Assembly: GCA_000493945.1 (NCBI GenBank)
Contig: AWNW01000017.1
Location: 26,053 to 42,654, forward strand
Reading direction: 5' to 3'
Source of the DNA: Candidatus Hydrogenedens terephthalaticus JGI OTU-1
Lineage (GTDB): Bacteria > Hydrogenedentota > Hydrogenedentia > Hydrogenedentales > Hydrogenedentaceae
DNA length: 16,602 nt
The notes beneath the pieces are model-generated. The model ran no database searches and was not told the DNA's origin. It saw nothing but the letters and a program-made list of their open reading frames with translations. A program made the position numbers and the translations under genes. The number at the start of each line of letters is the position of its first letter. Positions within the stretch are counted from its first letter, which is position 1. Shown here in pieces: positions 1 to 6,431 of the stretch.

Positions 1-1
1 C

Positions 2-1543
2 TTACTAACAACAACAATTACAATTTTTCATGACATTGCAGCTCTTATTTTTCTTGTCATAATTTCATTTTTTTCAAGAGACACATTATCTAACAAGGAA
101 CTAGTGTGGAAACTATTGGGATTATGTATAGGCGTTTTAATTCTCCTTAGTATTATTCCAAAAAGAAATCTTATTCCTCGTTTGGTCTCTTTTATAGCAT
201 TTCAAGGGGGACAGGATTTGCTTACGCTTTTTGCATTGTTTTGTGCCATTTTAGGTGCATTAGTGGCATATTATTTAGGTTGGTCTGCAGGATTAGGTGC
301 TTGTGTTGCTGGACTCTTAGTAGGACAATCTGATGAACGACATCAATTAGTAGCAGAAGTTCAGCCTTTTCAAGATGTAATATATGCCCTCTTTTTTATT
401 TCCCTCGGGATGATATTCCCGTTAGAATGGGTCATTTCTCATTTCTTAATGTTTTCAACAATTATTTTGGGAATATTGTTTCTTCGTCTTATATTAAACA
501 TAACTGCATTGAAAATTGCAGGACTTTCTACCCGTTTCTCAATCCTTGTATCTATGCAACTCTTACCTTTGAGCGAACTCGGTTTTATTGTTTGCCGTGA
601 ATTTTCTAAAGGCGAATATATTTCCCCAGATATTTTGGATGGAGTTACCGCTATTACCACGATTACCATGGTCCTTGGCAGTTTCTTTTTCCTTTACATA
701 GAACCCTTAAACCGATTTTTGACACAATGGCTTTCATTAGATAAAGAGGATATAACAGAAGAAAAACATATCGGTCCCCATGTAGTTATTATCGGTTTTG
801 GTTTAACAGGAGAAAATCTGGCAAAAGTCCTGAAATCAACAGGAATACCCTTCGTAGTGATTGAAATGAATAAAGAATTAGCCCAAAGGGCGAAAGAAAT
901 GTCCCCCGCAAAACTAATCATAGGCGATGCGATACAGAGAACTATCTTGAACCAGGCAGATTTAGATACAGCACAGGCAGTCGTCGTTGCCTTAAACGAC
1001 CCGATGGCTTGCCGAAAAATCGTGGGACAAATCGCTTCGAAATACCCCCACCTATATATACTCGTAAAAACACGCATTGTTAAAGAAATTGAACCCTTAA
1101 AAAAATTAGGTGCTAAACAAGTCATTCCCGAAGATTTTGAGACTTCAATTGAAGTAATAGCACATATACTAAAACGATGCGGTGTCCCAGATAATATTGT
1201 AGAAGCAGAAACAATTGCTATTCGTGTAGATGGATACGCTATGTTGAGAGGAAAAGCCAGTTCACGGGCAGGTATTGAAGAGATGATAAAAATCCTTGAA
1301 CGAACTACCACACAAACATACTATTTAGGAGAAAAAAGTTTCGCAGTAGGAAAAACACTTGCAGAAATAGATTTAAGGAAAAAGACAGGTTGTTCCATTA
1401 TTGCCATCGTTCGGGCAGGTGTTCCTACTCCAAGTCCTCCAGGTGATTTTGTATTACAGGCGAATGATGTCCTCGTCCTTGTCGGTGCCCACGCCCAAAT
1501 CGAATCCGCACGAAAACTTTTAGAAGAAACTTCTATTGATTAA
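2..1543 (+). CDS. KefB-type monovalent cation:proton antiporter with RCK (TrkA-N/TrkA-C) domains, 5' end outside window
   Basis: The reading frame is open from position 2, so the gene starts before the window; the GTG at 104 is internal, because the codons before it read as a typical membrane segment (FHDIAALIFLVIISFF). About 513 residues are visible. The first 210 or so form several hydrophobic helices of the sodium/proton exchanger fold. They are followed by a soluble TrkA-N (RCK) domain with the Rossmann motif IIGFGLTGEN, an acidic residue ending the second strand (FVVIEMN) and IIGDA. A TrkA-C domain ends the protein (YYLGEKSFAVGKTL to LVGAHAQIESARKLL). Family knowledge: such proteins exchange K+ or Na+ for H+ across the inner membrane, gated by NAD(H) or other ligands at the RCK domain. 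The transported ion cannot be read from the sequence. About 150 N-terminal residues are probably missing compared with usual family lengths. Confidence 0.9.
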   Translation, partial: LLTTTITIFHDIAALIFLVIISFFSRDTLSNKELVWKLLGLCIGVLILLSIIPKRNLIPRLVSFIAFQGGQDLLTLFALFCAILGALVAYYLGWSAGLGACVAGLLVGQSDERHQLVAEVQPFQDVIYALFFISLGMIFPLEWVISHFLMFSTIILGILFLRLILNITALKIAGLSTRFSILVSMQLLPLSELGFIVCREFSKGEYISPDILDGVTAITTITMVLGSFFFLYIEPLNRFLTQWLSLDKEDITEEKHIGPHVVIIGFGLTGENLAKVLKSTGIPFVVIEMNKELAQRAKEMSPAKLIIGDAIQRTILNQADLDTAQAVVVALNDPMACRKIVGQIASKYPHLYILVKTRIVKEIEPLKKLGAKQVIPEDFETSIEVIAHILKRCGVPDNIVEAETIAIRVDGYAMLRGKASSRAGIEEMIKILERTTTQTYYLGEKSFAVGKTLAEIDLRKKTGCSIIAIVRAGVPTPSPPGDFVLQANDVLVLVGAHAQIESARKLLEETSID

Positions 1544-1704
1544 TTCATACTTATTTTCTTCTTTTCCCCTTTTGAGTTCTCTGAATAAATAAATTAATTG
1601 ATTCCATAACCACCCCAAAAAATAATCATTTAAGAAAAAACACATAACCCACAGAAAAGTTATATTTTTTTATAAAAATAATACATAAATGTAATATTCA
1701 ATAT

Positions 1705-1725
1705 TTTAATTTGATTTGAATTAAA
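1705..1725. repeat. AT-rich inverted repeat upstream of the amt promoter
   Basis: TTTAATT (1705-1711) and AATTAAA (1719-1725) are perfect inverted copies around a 7-base spacer. The centre is about 90 bp upstream of the start site predicted from the sigma-54 element, a normal distance for an enhancer-type activator site. It has no GC bases in the arms and does not resemble the NtrC consensus, so in such AT-rich DNA it may be chance. Confidence 0.25.
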
Positions 1726-1779
1726 TACTAAAAATTATAAGTCATTAATAATCAATAAGATATAAATATTTTATACTTT

Positions 1780-1795
1780 CGGCATGAAACTTGTT
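1780..1795 (+). promoter_or_regulatory. Candidate sigma-54 (RpoN) promoter of amt
   Basis: The string CGGCATGAAACTTGTT fits the sigma-54 pattern TGGCACG-N4-TTGCW with the correct internal spacing. GGCA, the following G, and TTG at the -12 element all match; mismatches are the first T, the C of CAC, and T for C after the invariant -12 G. The predicted start site would be near 1806, giving a leader of roughly 58 bases before the ATG at 1864. Family knowledge: ammonium transporter genes are classic NtrC/sigma-54 targets under nitrogen limitation, so the location supports the match. Confidence 0.5.
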
Positions 1796-1863
1796 ATTAC
1801 ATATTTAACCTGTTCGTATTTTATTTACTAATTAAAAAATATTGTAATTAAGGAGTTTGTCTA

Positions 1864-3264
1864 ATGGAAAGAAGAAAAAAGTATTTAGCAGGTTTATTGT
1901 TCATCTTTTTACTGCTTGTTTCACCTTGTTTAACCTATGCCGATGACGGAGGAGAAGCAAATGTCATTACACAAACCGTAATTTTAGATACACTCTGGGT
2001 GCTTATCACTGCATTCCTTGTATTCTGGATGAATGCAGGATTTGCATGTGTAGAAGCAGGATTTTGCAGGGCAAAAAATGCAGTTAATATATTGACGAAA
2101 AATTTCGTTGTTTTCGGAATAACTCTCGTATGTTTTTGGGCAGTCGGCTTTGCACTTATGTTTGGAGATGGAAATCCATTTATAGGCTTAACAGGTTTTC
2201 TCTTATCGGGTCCCGATAATAGTCCTTTGATGGGAGACCTTTATCAAGGAGTATATAGTTCATTAAACTGGACGGGAGTTCCATTAGAAGCCAAATTTTT
2301 CTTTCAGGTTGTCTTTTGTGGAACCGCTGCAACAATTGTTTCTGGTGCCGTTGCTGAAAGAATCCGCTTCTCTGCATTTCTACTTTTTTCTGTCGTTATC
2401 TCAACAATTATTTATCCCATCGCAGGACACTGGATATGGGGCGGTGGTTGGTTAAGTTCCTTTTTAGGAGTTGGTTTTAAGGACTTTGCAGGTTCAACAG
2501 TGGTGCATTCCATTGGCGGATGGTCCGCATTAGTAGGGGCATGGCTACTTGGTCCCCGTTTAGGAAAATATGGAAAGAAGGGAGAAATCTCGCCCATCCC
2601 CGGACATAATTTAGCCTTAGCGACTTTAGGTGCCTTAATTCTATGGTTAGGTTGGTTCGGATTTAACCCCGGAAGCACAATGTCCGCAGACCCAATCAAA
2701 ATTGCACATGTCGCGTTAACAACCGCAATGGCAGCCAGTACAGGAATTGTAATTTCATGTTTATATGCATGGTGGCGATTAGGAAAGCCCGATTTAACCA
2801 TGATAATAAACGGCTCACTTGCAGGACTGGTCGCTATCACAGCACCTTGTGATGGAGTAAGTGTTTTCGGTAGTTTTATAATCGGCGGAGTGGCAGGATT
2901 CCTTGTTGTAGAAAGTGTTTTATTCTTCGACCGAATCAAAATAGATGACCCTGTAGGTGCTGTTTCTGTCCATTTAGTTAATGGTATCTGGGGGACTTTG
3001 GCAGTTGGACTGTTTGATGTGGAGAAGGGATTATTTTACGGAGGAGGTTACAAATCCTTACTTGTCCAGTTTGTAGGAATTATATCCGTTGGTGCTTTTG
3101 TATTGTGCGTTGCTACTGTTGCATGGTTGATTATTCGTGCGGTAATAGGCTTGCGGGTTGACGTAAACGAAGAATACTTAGGTCTTGATAAGAGTGAAAT
3201 GGGTCTGGAGGCATATCCTGAAGAACGGGTAATACCGGAGTATACAATAGCACAGGATGCATAA
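1864..3264 (+). CDS. amt: Ammonium transporter (Amt family)
   Basis: This inner-membrane channel of the Amt/Mep/Rh family takes up ammonium as a trimer. The 466-residue protein starts with a signal peptide (hydrophobic stretch 8-22, likely cleavage after TYA at 24-26), followed by about eleven membrane segments. Diagnostic residues are present: Asp207 in KDFAGSTVVH (equivalent of E. coli Asp160), the twin pore histidines His215 and His370 (in VSVHLVNGIWG), a phenylalanine gate at 145-147 (FFFQ) and another near 265-267 (GWFGFNPG). AERIRFSAF and WIWGGGWLSS are also typical. The short C-terminal tail (about 430-466) is the cytoplasmic region that contacts PII proteins in relatives. The ATG is backed by AAGGAG eight bases upstream. 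No glnK/glnB (PII) gene adjoins it, unlike the common glnK-amtB pair. It appears monocistronic, with an 841-bp gap downstream, and is probably nitrogen-regulated through the sigma-54 site upstream. Confidence 0.95.
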   Translation: MERRKKYLAGLLFIFLLLVSPCLTYADDGGEANVITQTVILDTLWVLITAFLVFWMNAGFACVEAGFCRAKNAVNILTKNFVVFGITLVCFWAVGFALMFGDGNPFIGLTGFLLSGPDNSPLMGDLYQGVYSSLNWTGVPLEAKFFFQVVFCGTAATIVSGAVAERIRFSAFLLFSVVISTIIYPIAGHWIWGGGWLSSFLGVGFKDFAGSTVVHSIGGWSALVGAWLLGPRLGKYGKKGEISPIPGHNLALATLGALILWLGWFGFNPGSTMSADPIKIAHVALTTAMAASTGIVISCLYAWWRLGKPDLTMIINGSLAGLVAITAPCDGVSVFGSFIIGGVAGFLVVESVLFFDRIKIDDPVGAVSVHLVNGIWGTLAVGLFDVEKGLFYGGGYKSLLVQFVGIISVGAFVLCVATVAWLIIRAVIGLRVDVNEEYLGLDKSEMGLEAYPEERVIPEYTIAQDA

Positions 3265-3472
3265 ATTTCCCATTTACCTTTAATCAAAAATTTCAAATGT
3301 GTATGAATTAACCTGAACAACTACATTACATAGATATACAGGGCTTTTTAAGTCTTCATAATACCTCGACTAAAAATATGAATGAAGAAAGGGAGAAAAG
3401 AGAATACCTTACAACTTAAAATACGCTACCCTTCCTTTTTGTAGACTGGATTTGATTTAATGAAAAAAATAT

Positions 3473-3497
3473 GACCACGAATTACACAAATAGACAT
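3473..3497. repeat. ACCACGAATTACACAAA-type repeat remnant
   Basis: ACCACGAATTACACAAATAG (3474-3493), continuing to about 3497, resembles the ACCACGAATTACACGAA-type intergenic repeats seen in many environmental bacterial genomes. Only one degenerate unit is present here, with no partner arm close by. Its repeat status rests on recall of that motif, not on copies inside this window. Confidence 0.35.
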
Positions 3498-3606
3498 AAA
3501 TAAAATAAAAATGGATGATGAAAATTTGTTAAAAAATTCGTAATAAAATAGATTAAGCATTCCTGCCTCATTATTTAATTTCACATCCTTTAAAAAGGAA
3601 TTATAT

Positions 3607-3635
3607 TGTAGAGACGAAAAATTTTCGTCTCTACA
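3607..3635. repeat. 29-bp perfect palindrome (14-bp arms)
   Basis: TGTAGAGACGAAAA (3607-3620) and TTTTCGTCTCTACA (3622-3635) are perfect inverted copies around one central A. A cruciform or RNA hairpin is possible, but there is no U-tract placing it as a terminator for amt, 340 bp upstream. The GTAGAGACG...CGTCTCTAC form matches a class of short palindromic repeats dispersed in intergenic DNA of several phyla. I regard it as a REP/MITE-like element. Confidence 0.7.
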
Positions 3636-3656
3636 TATAAAAAACCATTGTCCTTA

Positions 3657-3682
3657 TGTAGCTGAAGCGTCCCCGCTTTCGG
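3657..3682. repeat. GC-rich stem-loop repeat unit
   Basis: TGTAGCTGAAGCG, the loop TCCC, and CGCTTTCGG form a stem-loop with one bulged T. Its GC-rich stem stands out sharply from the AT-rich surroundings. It begins with the same TGTAG as the adjacent 29-bp palindrome, and the expected closing CTACA is missing, so it looks like a decayed copy of a second palindromic repeat family. Confidence 0.45.
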
Positions 3683-3706
3683 AATTTTTAAGTGGATAAG
3701 TCTTTC

Positions 3707-3819
3707 AACCACAAAGAACACAAAGATTTTAAACAAAGTTTGCAAATAAGGCAAAACATTTTTTGCCCCCACTTTCTCTGTGTGCTTTGTGTAAAATTTC
3801 CTTTGTGTCCTCTGTGGTT
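3707..3819. repeat. 113-bp element bounded by 19-bp imperfect inverted repeats
   Basis: AACCACAAAGAACACAAAG (3707-3725) pairs with the complement of 3801-3819 (AACCACAGAGGACACAAAG) at 17 of 19 positions. A further related half-copy on the same strand as the right arm lies at about 3777-3793 (CTCTGTGTGCTTTGTGT). The interior is non-coding. The CACAAAG/CACAGAG motif is a familiar dispersed intergenic repeat, and the terminal inverted repeats make a MITE-like element plausible. No target duplication was recognised. Confidence 0.6.
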
Positions 3820-4036
3820 AATTCTTTTTTACCATAAAGACCTTACAACGAAGTAGATGCACGGTATGCTCTATCTTTACAGTTGGGAAGTAAAATATAA
3901 ATCTATTACCTATGTCCTATAGTTGTTCACATAATTTATAAGGATGGAAAATGGGTTCTTCTTTATACAAATAAACACATAAATTTTTCCTAATAAGGAT
4001 TTTTTAATTTTTTTGTGTATAAATCTAAAATAAATA

Positions 4037-4064
4037 TTGACTAAAAAACTTGTTTTTTTATACT
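4037..4064 (+). promoter_or_regulatory. Sigma-70-type promoter for murC-ftsQ-ftsZ-pilT
   Basis: TTGACT (4037-4042) and TATACT (4059-4064) are separated by 16 bases; the alternative -10 box TACTAT (4061-4066) gives 18. Both boxes are close to consensus. Transcription would start near 4071, about 35 bases before the murC ATG. The -10 box lies inside a palindrome, listed separately, which would place an operator directly on the promoter. Confidence 0.65.
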
Positions 4065-4089
4065 ATATATAGTATTCTATATATAGTAT
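4060..4089. promoter_or_regulatory. 16-bp palindrome plus 13-bp direct repeat over the murC promoter
   Basis: ATACTATATATAGTAT (4060-4075) is a perfect palindrome. Its last 13 bases, CTATATATAGTAT (4063-4075), recur at once as 4077-4089, a direct repeat with a 14-bp period. The structure covers the -10 box and the first bases of the transcript. It could be a repressor operator with a second half-site, or simple AT slippage. Confidence 0.5.
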
Positions 4090-4105
4090 TTCAGGATATT
4101 CAAAG

Positions 4106-5542
4106 ATGAACGGCGTTAAACGAAAAGTACATTTTATCGGTGTCGGTGGTATCGGGATGAGCGGTCTTGCTGAAATTCTGCTCAATCTCGGCTATGAAGT
4201 TTCTGGTTCCGATTTAAAATCTTCCGAAATTGTGGATCGGTTAATAAGTTGTGGATTAAAATTTTACGAGGGACATGCCCCCGAGCATATAAATAATGTG
4301 GGTATAGTGGTTCGTTCTGCCGCGGTTTCGGATGATAATGTAGAAATAATCACAGCCAAACAATTAGGAATTCCTGTAATTCATCGTAGTGATTTGCTTG
4401 CTGATCTGATTCGTCTTAAACCAAATGCTATAGCGGTAGGTGGAACGCATGGTAAAACTACAACAACATCTATGATAGCCTCATTTTTAGAATATGCCGA
4501 CATCGGGGCTACCAGTATTGTGGGTGGAATATTACACCGCAGTGGGACCAATGCTCGTTGGGGAACGGGGAATTATCTGGTGGCAGAGGCAGATGAGCAT
4601 GACGGCTCTTTTTTACGATTACATCCCACTATAGCCGTAGTTACGAGTATTGATGCAGAGCATCTTGAATATTATGGGACATTAGACCGTATAAAGAAAG
4701 CCTTTATAGATTTTTGCAATGATGTCCCTTTCTATGGCTATTCGATTCTTTGTGGTGATGACCCGAATATAAAATCTATTATTCCTGAGATTGAAAGTGT
4801 TTGTATAACTTATGGATTGGAAGAGCATTGTTCCCTGAGAGGAATAGATGTTAAGATAGAAGTCCCCGGAAAAAAAGATTCCATTCGCGATTTTCTTGCT
4901 GGAATTAAAACACGGTTTACCGTAATAAGTCAGGATGAACGATTAGGTGTTAAGGGAAGATTGGGGGAACTGACCATCCATACATTAGGTATTCATAATG
5001 TTCGCAATGCTTTGGGTGCATGTGCTGTGGGTATTTGTTTGGGATTGCGTTTTGGACTAATTTCGGATGGGCTCCAGCAATTTATGGGTGTAAAAAGAAG
5101 GCTCCAACTTTGTGGTGAAGAAAAAGGCATTGCTGTTGTTGAAGATTATGCGCATCATCCCACGGAGATAGCCAGCACAATGGAGGCTCTTCAATGGATA
5201 AACCCACAACGACGGATTGTCGTTTTTCAACCGCATTTGTATAGTCGCACGAAATTCTTTGCAGAAGATTTTGCAAAAGTTTTATCAAAAGCCGATATGG
5301 CAGTTATAACGGATATTTACGCTTCTCGTGAAACCCCTATTAATGGCGTATCATCTGATTTAATTGTAGATTCGGCTAAAGAACATGGAGCCAATCATGT
5401 GTTCCTTGTCCGTGATATGTATGAAGTTCCCGATTTTTTAGTGAAACATTTAAAATCAGGGGATGTAGTGCTTATCCTGGGTGCTGGAAATATAAATAAA
5501 ATTGCAGGACCGCTTCTTAAAAAAATACAGGAGGTAGTATAA
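4106..5542 (+). CDS. murC: UDP-N-acetylmuramate--L-alanine ligase
   Basis: MurC adds L-alanine to UDP-N-acetylmuramic acid, the first amino acid of the peptidoglycan stem peptide, using ATP in the cytoplasm. The 478 residues match the family length. Visible domains are an N-terminal UDP-binding Rossmann fold with HFIGVGGIGMSGLAEIL (9-25); the central ATP-binding domain with GGTHGKTTTT (112-121, P-loop Lys117) and EADEHDGSF (161-169); SIDAEHLEYYG (181-191); and a C-terminal domain with EDYAHHPTEI and FQPHLYSRTKFF. The E. coli version of the second motif is EADESDASF, so His here replaces Ser. AGGA at 4093-4096 supports the ATG at 4106. It is the first gene of a four-gene unit; its TAA directly abuts the ftsQ ATG with no gap. 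murB and ddl, which often follow murC, are absent. Confidence 0.97.
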   Translation: MNGVKRKVHFIGVGGIGMSGLAEILLNLGYEVSGSDLKSSEIVDRLISCGLKFYEGHAPEHINNVGIVVRSAAVSDDNVEIITAKQLGIPVIHRSDLLADLIRLKPNAIAVGGTHGKTTTTSMIASFLEYADIGATSIVGGILHRSGTNARWGTGNYLVAEADEHDGSFLRLHPTIAVVTSIDAEHLEYYGTLDRIKKAFIDFCNDVPFYGYSILCGDDPNIKSIIPEIESVCITYGLEEHCSLRGIDVKIEVPGKKDSIRDFLAGIKTRFTVISQDERLGVKGRLGELTIHTLGIHNVRNALGACAVGICLGLRFGLISDGLQQFMGVKRRLQLCGEEKGIAVVEDYAHHPTEIASTMEALQWINPQRRIVVFQPHLYSRTKFFAEDFAKVLSKADMAVITDIYASRETPINGVSSDLIVDSAKEHGANHVFLVRDMYEVPDFLVKHLKSGDVVLILGAGNINKIAGPLLKKIQEVV

Positions 5543-6364
5543 ATGGCTAAGGTTCATTTAATAACTTCTCCTGTTGCAGGTAGTCGTTACAAAAAGAAAA
5601 ATACTTTTACAAAAAAAATAGCCACTATTGTAAGTAGGTTATTTAAAATCGGCAAGGGAATATCCGCACTGATTATATTCGTGATGTTTGTGTATTTTAT
5701 TTGGATACTTATGGATGACCCGAGATATAAAATAAAAGAAATTCAGATTAATGGGTTAAAAATATTTTCCGAGACAGAGGTCAGAAAAAATGTAGATGTG
5801 TTTTTAGGAAGTGGAATGGTTCGTTTAAAAACCGAAGAAATCAAACGCAAATTACAGCAAATCCCCTTTATTGAAGATTGTTCCGTAGAAAAAGATTATG
5901 AAGGGAATAGGATTATAATTAATATTCAGGAATTGCCACCTTACGCTACCCTTTTTGTTGATGACCAGATGTTTCTTATTTCACATACTGGCAAGATATT
6001 AAAAAGAATATCAAATATTACAGAAGCAAAAGAACCTTTAATAACAGGTGTATCTCGACGGAATGTTTTTGAACCCGGTGCTTACATAAACGATGAAGGG
6101 CTTTGGTCTGCGTTAGAGTTCTGGTATGAGTATAACCAGGTACCTAAAAATAAAAATATTAAGATATCTGAAATTGTAATTGATTCTAATGAAAATTTGA
6201 AGGTATATTTTGATGAAATTCCTTGCGAAACAAGATGGAAAAGGGAGAACTTAAAACGGCAAGTTCAGAATTTTTCTATAGCCTTAAATAAAGTGGATAT
6301 AACCCGAGTTCAATGCAATGAATATATAGATATGCGATTTAATGATGATATTATTTATAAATAG
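5543..6364 (+). CDS. ftsQ: Cell division protein FtsQ/DivIB
   Basis: FtsQ is a bitopic inner-membrane protein that links the cytoplasmic division ring to the periplasmic septal synthesis complex through FtsB/FtsL. The 273 residues fit the family (E. coli 276). The order is canonical: a basic cytoplasmic tail with KKK and KK clusters (1-39), one membrane helix (about 40-57, ISALIIFVMFVYFIWILM), then a POTRA domain beginning YKIKEIQINGLKIFSETEVRKN (about 62-131, ending IIINIQELPPYA). A beta domain follows from about 132 to the end. The sequence is divergent, but position, topology and POTRA agree. AGGAGG (5529-5534), inside the end of murC, serves its ATG, and the zero-base junction implies translational coupling. 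The gap to ftsZ is 64 bp, far too short for ftsA, the usual gene at this place. Confidence 0.92.
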   Translation: MAKVHLITSPVAGSRYKKKNTFTKKIATIVSRLFKIGKGISALIIFVMFVYFIWILMDDPRYKIKEIQINGLKIFSETEVRKNVDVFLGSGMVRLKTEEIKRKLQQIPFIEDCSVEKDYEGNRIIINIQELPPYATLFVDDQMFLISHTGKILKRISNITEAKEPLITGVSRRNVFEPGAYINDEGLWSALEFWYEYNQVPKNKNIKISEIVIDSNENLKVYFDEIPCETRWKRENLKRQVQNFSIALNKVDITRVQCNEYIDMRFNDDIIYK

Positions 6365-6415
6365 GAGAATTTAAAATAACGAAACAATTAAAATATACAC
6401 ATGGGACGCACCCTT

Positions 6416-6431
6416 GGAGGATAAGTTTATG
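6416..6431 (+). promoter_or_regulatory. Ribosome binding site that fixes the ftsZ start
   Basis: GGAGG (6416-6420) lies eight bases before ATG 6429-6431, an ideal spacing. A TTG in the same frame at 6414 would extend the protein by five residues, but it sits on top of this site and has none of its own. The ATG at 6429 is therefore the chosen start. Confidence 0.85.

Larger units (their letters stand above)
1544..1863. other. AT-rich intergenic region before amt
   Basis: This 320-bp gap is very AT-rich and holds no plausible gene or RNA gene. No GC-rich hairpin with a U-tract is visible after the antiporter stop, so its terminator is not identified. The right third contains a sigma-54-like promoter and a short AT-rich inverted repeat, listed separately, then a clear ribosome binding site (AAGGAG, 1850-1855) eight bases before the amt ATG. 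Confidence 0.6.
3265..4105. other. Gene-free intergenic region with a mosaic of repeats
   Basis: This 841-bp gap holds no credible gene. The longest reading frame, a 60-codon minus-strand one at 3590-3772, is built from repeat sequence. From about 3473 to 3819 it contains four distinct repeat-like units, listed separately. From 3820 to about 4030 only AT-rich unstructured sequence is visible. The last 70 bases hold the murC promoter and its palindrome. No convincing terminator hairpin follows amt. Confidence 0.7.

Noticed and set aside
694..1311. 205-codon minus-strand frame inside the antiporter gene
   Set aside because: It is fully antisense to a well-recognised TrkA-N/TrkA-C coding region, and its translation shows no domain.
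2412..2939. 175-codon minus-strand frame inside amt
   Set aside because: It mirrors a conserved membrane gene, is proline-rich without domain motifs, and has no convincing ribosome site.
3365..3445. Terminator hairpin after amt (GGGAG ... CTACCCTTCCTTTTT)
   Set aside because: Only about five paired bases close a loop of some 40 bases.
3607..3635. The 29-bp palindrome as the rho-independent terminator of amt
   Set aside because: It lies 340 bp past the stop codon, has no following U-tract, and its form fits a dispersed repeat better.
3590..3772. 60-codon minus-strand frame between amt and murC
   Set aside because: It is made of repeat elements; such translations are a known source of spurious hypothetical proteins.
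3473..3819. CRISPR array
   Set aside because: The repeats are of different families, inverted and not regularly spaced, and no cas gene is near.
3265..4105. tRNA or other structured RNA gene in the long gap
   Set aside because: No cloverleaf arms, T-loop sequence or CCA end were found on either strand.
6414..6428. TTG start extending FtsZ by five residues
   Set aside because: The codon overlaps the GGAGG that serves the ATG at 6429 and has no ribosome site of its own.
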